A stretch of 33,272 nucleotides of DNA. Origin: Acidobacteriota bacterium (GTDB lineage: Bacteria > Acidobacteriota > Thermoanaerobaculia > Multivoradales > JAHEKO01). This document shows, piece by piece, positions 29,676 to 33,272 of this stretch (position 1 is its first letter; the number at the start of each line of letters is the position of its first letter). The position numbers and the translations under genes are program-made. A model generated the notes under the pieces. It was not told the DNA's origin and ran no database searches. It was given only the letters and a program-made list of their open reading frames with translations. The stretch is from NCBI GenBank assembly GCA_030597375.1, contig JAUVRX010000008.1:1-33272 (forward strand). Reading direction: 5' to 3'.

Positions 29676-30191
29676 ATGGAAAAGCTCAAGGAGTTCATCC
29701 GAGAAGTACCGGATTTTCCGAAGCCGGGAATCCTTTACTACGACATCACTACGCTGCTGGAGAACGCGCATGCGTTGCGGATGACGATTGATCAGTTCGT
29801 CTGGTTGTTTGCCGCACTGCATGTCGACAAAGTGGTCGGTATCGAATCGCGCGGCTTCATGTTCGGCTCCATCGTGGCCTACAATCTCAATGCCGGATTC
29901 GTGCCGATGCGAAAGCCTGGAAAACTACCGGCACAAACAGTGGCGCAGACCTACGAGTTGGAATATGGCGAGGACAGTCTCGAGATGCACAGTGACGGCA
30001 TCGCGCCGGGGGAGCGGGTCCTGATCGTCGACGACCTCATCGCGATCGGAGGCACCGCAGCTGCCGCTGCCAAGCTGGTGGAGGCGGTTGGAGGGGTAGT
30101 CGTAGGTCTGGGCTTCGTCGTCGAGCTGGGCTTCTTGGAAGGGCGGAAGAAGTTGGAAGGGTATTCGGTAGAGTCCCTGATCAAGTATTAG
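29676..30191 (+). CDS. apt: Adenine phosphoribosyltransferase
   Basis: 'IREVPDFPKPGILYYDITTLL', 'KVVGIESRGFMFGSIVAYNLNAGFVPMRKPGKLP', 'RVLIVDDLIAIGGTAAAAAKLVEAVGG'. Confidence 0.95.
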   Translation: MEKLKEFIREVPDFPKPGILYYDITTLLENAHALRMTIDQFVWLFAALHVDKVVGIESRGFMFGSIVAYNLNAGFVPMRKPGKLPAQTVAQTYELEYGEDSLEMHSDGIAPGERVLIVDDLIAIGGTAAAAAKLVEAVGGVVVGLGFVVELGFLEGRKKLEGYSVESLIKY

Positions 30192-30213
30192 GAGCCCATG
30201 GTAGAAGTATGCA

Positions 30214-30219
30214 TATAAT
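30214..30219 (+). promoter_or_regulatory. Candidate -10 element TATAAT for the tRNA gene
   Basis: Perfect TATAAT ending 13 nt before the mature tRNA 5' end in an AT-enriched patch; -35 not evident. Confidence 0.55.
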
Positions 30220-30232
30220 TTGGCGTTCGCCG

Positions 30233-30309
30233 GCGGCTGTAGCTCAGCTGGATAGAGCTGGGGCTTCCTAAGCCCTGAGTCGGGGGTTCGAGTCCTCCCA
30301 GCCGCACCA
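30233..30309 (+). tRNA. tRNA-Arg (anticodon CCU), CCA encoded
   Basis: Folded by hand: acceptor GCGGCTG/CAGCCGC, D-stem GCTC/GAGC, anticodon stem GGGGC/GCCCT with loop TTCCTAA (anticodon CCT), T-arm GGGGG-TTCGAGT-CCTCC, discriminator A, CCA at 30307-30309. Confidence 0.95.
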
Positions 30310-30358
30310 TCTGCAACCATCAAACCAAGGCCAGACCCGAGCCGGACGGTTTTTGAAA

Positions 30359-31102
30359 ATGAGTCAACGACTGACACGAAAAGAAATCAAGCGTGACCAG
30401 GTGCAGGAAGCCCTGACCGGAGTGATGGACTATCTTCGGGAGAACTTCCGGACCTTGCTGCTGCTGGCTGGGATCGTCATCCTTGTTTTGGGTGCCTTGG
30501 CGGCCTATTGGAGCTACTCGGAGAGCCTGGAGCTCGAAGCCAGTGAAGCGTTGGCCAGGGCCATTCGGACCTACTCGGCCGAGATCACAGAATCGCCAGA
30601 TTCGACAGATCCTACGAACCCTACTTACGGTGACACGATGAGCCGCGACCAGGAAGCTCGCAGACAGCTGGAGATCGTCACCAGCGACTTCGGAAGCTCT
30701 GACGCGGCGGCCATTGCGAAGGCCTACCTCGGAGAGCTGGCCGCGCGCTCTGGGGACCTGGAAGGAGCGCGCCAGCTGTGGGAGGAGTTTCTCGGCTCGC
30801 AGGCGAATCACATGCTGGCCTCCGAGGTGCGCTTGAACCTGATGTCTGTGGACAGAGTCGAGGGGCATGGGCAGGAGCTCGTGACGCGGATTCGTGCGAT
30901 GCTCGAAGTGCCTGAGACCGTCCTGCCGAAAGACGTTCTTCTGTACCAGCTGGCCTTGACGCAGCGTCAGCTGGGTCTCGAGACCGAGGCACGCCAGACC
31001 CTGCAGCAGATTCTGGATGAGCATCCGCAGTCCGTCTATGCGGCGGAGGCTCGGGCCGAGTCGGGAGCGAGCGCCTCCAGCAACCCGCTGGCCGGATTCT
31101 AG
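30359..31102 (+). CDS. Membrane-anchored tetratricopeptide-like protein (YfgM-like)
   Basis: Cytoplasmic N-terminus, single TM 'TLLLLAGIVILVLGALAAYWSYSE', then helical TPR-like repeats ending 'LGLETEARQTLQQILDEHPQSVYAAEARA'. ATG 30359 (alternative TTG 30353). Confidence 0.75.
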   Translation: MSQRLTRKEIKRDQVQEALTGVMDYLRENFRTLLLLAGIVILVLGALAAYWSYSESLELEASEALARAIRTYSAEITESPDSTDPTNPTYGDTMSRDQEARRQLEIVTSDFGSSDAAAIAKAYLGELAARSGDLEGARQLWEEFLGSQANHMLASEVRLNLMSVDRVEGHGQELVTRIRAMLEVPETVLPKDVLLYQLALTQRQLGLETEARQTLQQILDEHPQSVYAAEARAESGASASSNPLAGF

Positions 31103-31127
31103 TGCCAATCCTGGATCGGTCCGGGCG

Positions 31128-32414
31128 GTGAACAGTCCCTATCAAATCCTGGCCCGTAAGAGACTCGGTCTGCCGTTGACCGCGGACGATCTGTCAACGA
31201 TCGTCTCCGGTGCGAGTGACGGCAGCTGGAGTGAAGCGGAGCTTGCCGCCTTCCTGATGGCAGCGGCCATCCGTGGGCTGGATCAGGAAGAGACGCATCG
31301 CTTCACCCGGGCGATGATGGAATCTGGAGATTGCTGGGACATCGCCAGCGACGTTCCTGGGGTTGTGGACAAGCACTCGACCGGGGGAGTCGGAGACAAA
31401 GTCTCCCTGGTGCTGGCTCCCCTGATGGCTTCGGCTCAGATCCCGATCGTCATGCTGACTGGCCGCGGCCTGGGTCACACTGGGGGAACGGCGGACAAGT
31501 TGGAGGTAATTCCAGGTCTCGACCTGGAACTGAACCGCAGCAGGTGCTTGGAGGCCGTGGAGGGCACTGGCATGGCGATCGGTGTGGCGACCGCAGGTAT
31601 CGCACCTGCCGATCGCCGTCTCTACGCCCTACGCGACCGCACGGCGACGGTGGATTCCCTGCCCCTGATCGTCGCCAGCATACTCTCCAAGAAGTTGGCG
31701 ACGGGTGCCGAGGCGGTCGTATTCGATGTCAAGACCGGTGGCGGTGCATTCATGGCCGACCCCGAGCAAGCCTCCGAATTGGCCCGCAGTCTGGTGGAGA
31801 CCTGCGCTTCCTTCGACCGCCGAGCCAGCGCCCTGGTTACTGACATGAGCCAGCCCCTCGGAGAATGGGCGGGGCACAGCATGGAGGTTGCCGAGTCCCT
31901 GCAATGCTTGGCAGGTGAGGGGCCTTCCGAGGTCATGGAGGTGGTCTTCGAGCTGGCCGTGGAGCTGGCCCGGCTGGTTGACAGCCCGGCGAGACGCCCG
32001 GACTTCGAAGAGCTTTTGGGTTCGGGACGGGCTCGAGAGATCTTTGACCTCTGGGCCACCGCCCAGGGAGCCGAATCGGCATGGTTGGCCGCTCCGAGCC
32101 TCGAGCCGGCGCCCCATGAAGTGGTCTGCGAAGCCCCCCAGAGTGGGTTCGTGTCCCATGTGGAGACTCGGGATCTCGGCCTGCTGCTCGCCGAGGCCAG
32201 CCATCCGGAGGGAGCGAGGGGACCTGTGGACCAACAGGTGGCGCTGCGGTACGAAGCCAGGTTGGGGGGGGCTATCGAGGCGGGGCAGGTGATGGCCAGG
32301 CTTTATCTGCGTCGTCCTGACGCACGGTTCGAGGAGAACTTCCGGTCCTGCTTCCGAATTGCGGATGAAGCGGCTTCTCCGACCCTGATTCGGGATCGAA
32401 TTCCTTCTCCCTGA
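31128..32414 (+). CDS. Thymidine/pyrimidine-nucleoside phosphorylase
   Basis: 'VDKHSTGGVGDKVSLVLAPLMAS', 'MLTGRGLGHTGGTADKLEVIPG', 'IVASILSKKLATGAEAVVFDVKTGGGAFM', 'DMSQPLGEWAGHSMEVAESL'. GTG start 31128, 'VNSPYQILARKRLG'. Confidence 0.93.
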   Translation: MNSPYQILARKRLGLPLTADDLSTIVSGASDGSWSEAELAAFLMAAAIRGLDQEETHRFTRAMMESGDCWDIASDVPGVVDKHSTGGVGDKVSLVLAPLMASAQIPIVMLTGRGLGHTGGTADKLEVIPGLDLELNRSRCLEAVEGTGMAIGVATAGIAPADRRLYALRDRTATVDSLPLIVASILSKKLATGAEAVVFDVKTGGGAFMADPEQASELARSLVETCASFDRRASALVTDMSQPLGEWAGHSMEVAESLQCLAGEGPSEVMEVVFELAVELARLVDSPARRPDFEELLGSGRAREIFDLWATAQGAESAWLAAPSLEPAPHEVVCEAPQSGFVSHVETRDLGLLLAEASHPEGARGPVDQQVALRYEARLGGAIEAGQVMARLYLRRPDARFEENFRSCFRIADEAASPTLIRDRIPSP

Positions 32415-32442
32415 GCCCGGCACGCCGATCGAGGTCGGATGC

Positions 32443-33272
32443 TCAGCTCGAGCTCTTGCCGAAATTGCTGCTCAGCTTGGCGAGGTCGTCGCCATCCACG
32501 GCGCCGTCGTTGTTGGTATCCGCCAGAGAGCTGTACCGATGGTCACCCCGCCTCGATCCGAAGCTGAGGCCGAGAAGCGAAAGATCGAAGCCATCGACCC
32601 GGCAGTCGCCGTCGACGTCCCCCTTGATGATCCGGGCGCCTTCTACTTTGTACTCTTGCGTCAGCCGATTGAGGATGTTGGGTGGTGACGCAGTGTCCTC
32701 GGAGCGGATGGAAATTCGCCCAGCACATTGGATGTCGCTCTTCTTGACTCTGTAGGAAAGGGTAACCCGCCGGGTGCTTCCGGAGACGTTGGTCGGAACC
32801 TCGCGACCGTTGATGGTGAAATAGGTGGCAGTCTTGCGGATGCCGCTGCCGGATTCATGCAGCTTGGCCCAGAGCTGGTTGTTGGCGAAGAGTGCTGTCT
32901 GGGATCCGGACTTTGTGAAGCCGCTGAAGACGGGCGCCAACTTGTCGATGCCCTGGATCTTGTCACTGAAGATCTCGGCCAGCAGCTGAAACCCTGCCGC
33001 GTTGGGGTGGCCCACCGGATCGTTGTTGCCTTTGTAATAGTAAGTGTTGAAGAGGGCTCGGCCGACATCGGTGTAGATGGCGAAGGGCTCGGCGGTCGGC
33101 CTGGAGCTGGTGCCGATGTCTCGAATTCCGACGATGAACTGGAAGGTGACCCGGTTGTCCGAGTCGCTCGTGGCCCAGGGTGGCCGCGGAATGACGGTGG
33201 CGTTGATCAGCGCCAGGCCCTTGCCCATGACCTTCCTGCCCATCTGTTCGATGTCGCTGATGACGCTCTGCA
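32443..33272 (-). CDS. SGNH/GDSL-hydrolase-like protein with C-terminal type I dockerin-like domain, 5' truncated by window edge
   Basis: 'NNDPVGHPNAAGFQLLAEIF' resembles SGNH block V (DxxHPN). C-terminal paired calcium loops 'DVDGDCRVDGFDLSLLGLSFG' and 'DTNNDGAVDGDDLAKLSSNFG'. The frame stays open to the window end beyond the 33243 ATG. Confidence 0.75.
   Translation of the reverse strand, partial: QSVISDIEQMGRKVMGKGLALINATVIPRPPWATSDSDNRVTFQFIVGIRDIGTSSRPTAEPFAIYTDVGRALFNTYYYKGNNDPVGHPNAAGFQLLAEIFSDKIQGIDKLAPVFSGFTKSGSQTALFANNQLWAKLHESGSGIRKTATYFTINGREVPTNVSGSTRRVTLSYRVKKSDIQCAGRISIRSEDTASPPNILNRLTQEYKVEGARIIKGDVDGDCRVDGFDLSLLGLSFGSRRGDHRYSSLADTNNDGAVDGDDLAKLSSNFGKSSS

Overview
This is a high-GC bacterial chromosomal window dominated by conserved housekeeping genes. 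The lineage looks like an LPS-bearing, diderm, Acidobacteria-like organism, but that is inference from gene content only. Left half: EamA/DMT transporter; a minus-strand block of GT2 glycosyltransferase, hotdog thioesterase and aroC; hisS-aspS-aroB; an HD-GYP phosphodiesterase, a roadblock-like small protein, ftsY and an unassigned ORF; then minus-strand ridA, hpt and a purine nucleoside phosphorylase. Right half: an envelope-biogenesis run lysS-lolC/E-lolD-clpC-bamA-ompH(skp)-lpxD-fabZ-lpxA-Gfo/Idh oxidoreductase (GnnA-like), then mtnP-surE-pcm-yqaA(VTT)-apt, a tRNA-Arg(CCU), a TPR/YfgM-like protein, a pyrimidine-nucleoside phosphorylase, and the C-terminus of an SGNH-hydrolase-like protein with a dockerin that runs off the right edge. 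I found no CRISPR array, mobile element, rRNA or recognisable defence system, and no convincing wholly novel system. The most interesting points are: clpC inserted in the lol/bam/lpx cluster; a GnnA-like oxidoreductase directly coupled to lpxA without a visible gnnB or lpxB; repeated TTGA stop/start overlaps; an unassigned protein after ftsY whose stop shares a CTAG palindrome with convergent ridA; and the edge-truncated SGNH-dockerin protein. All family calls come from motif recognition by eye; no database search was run.
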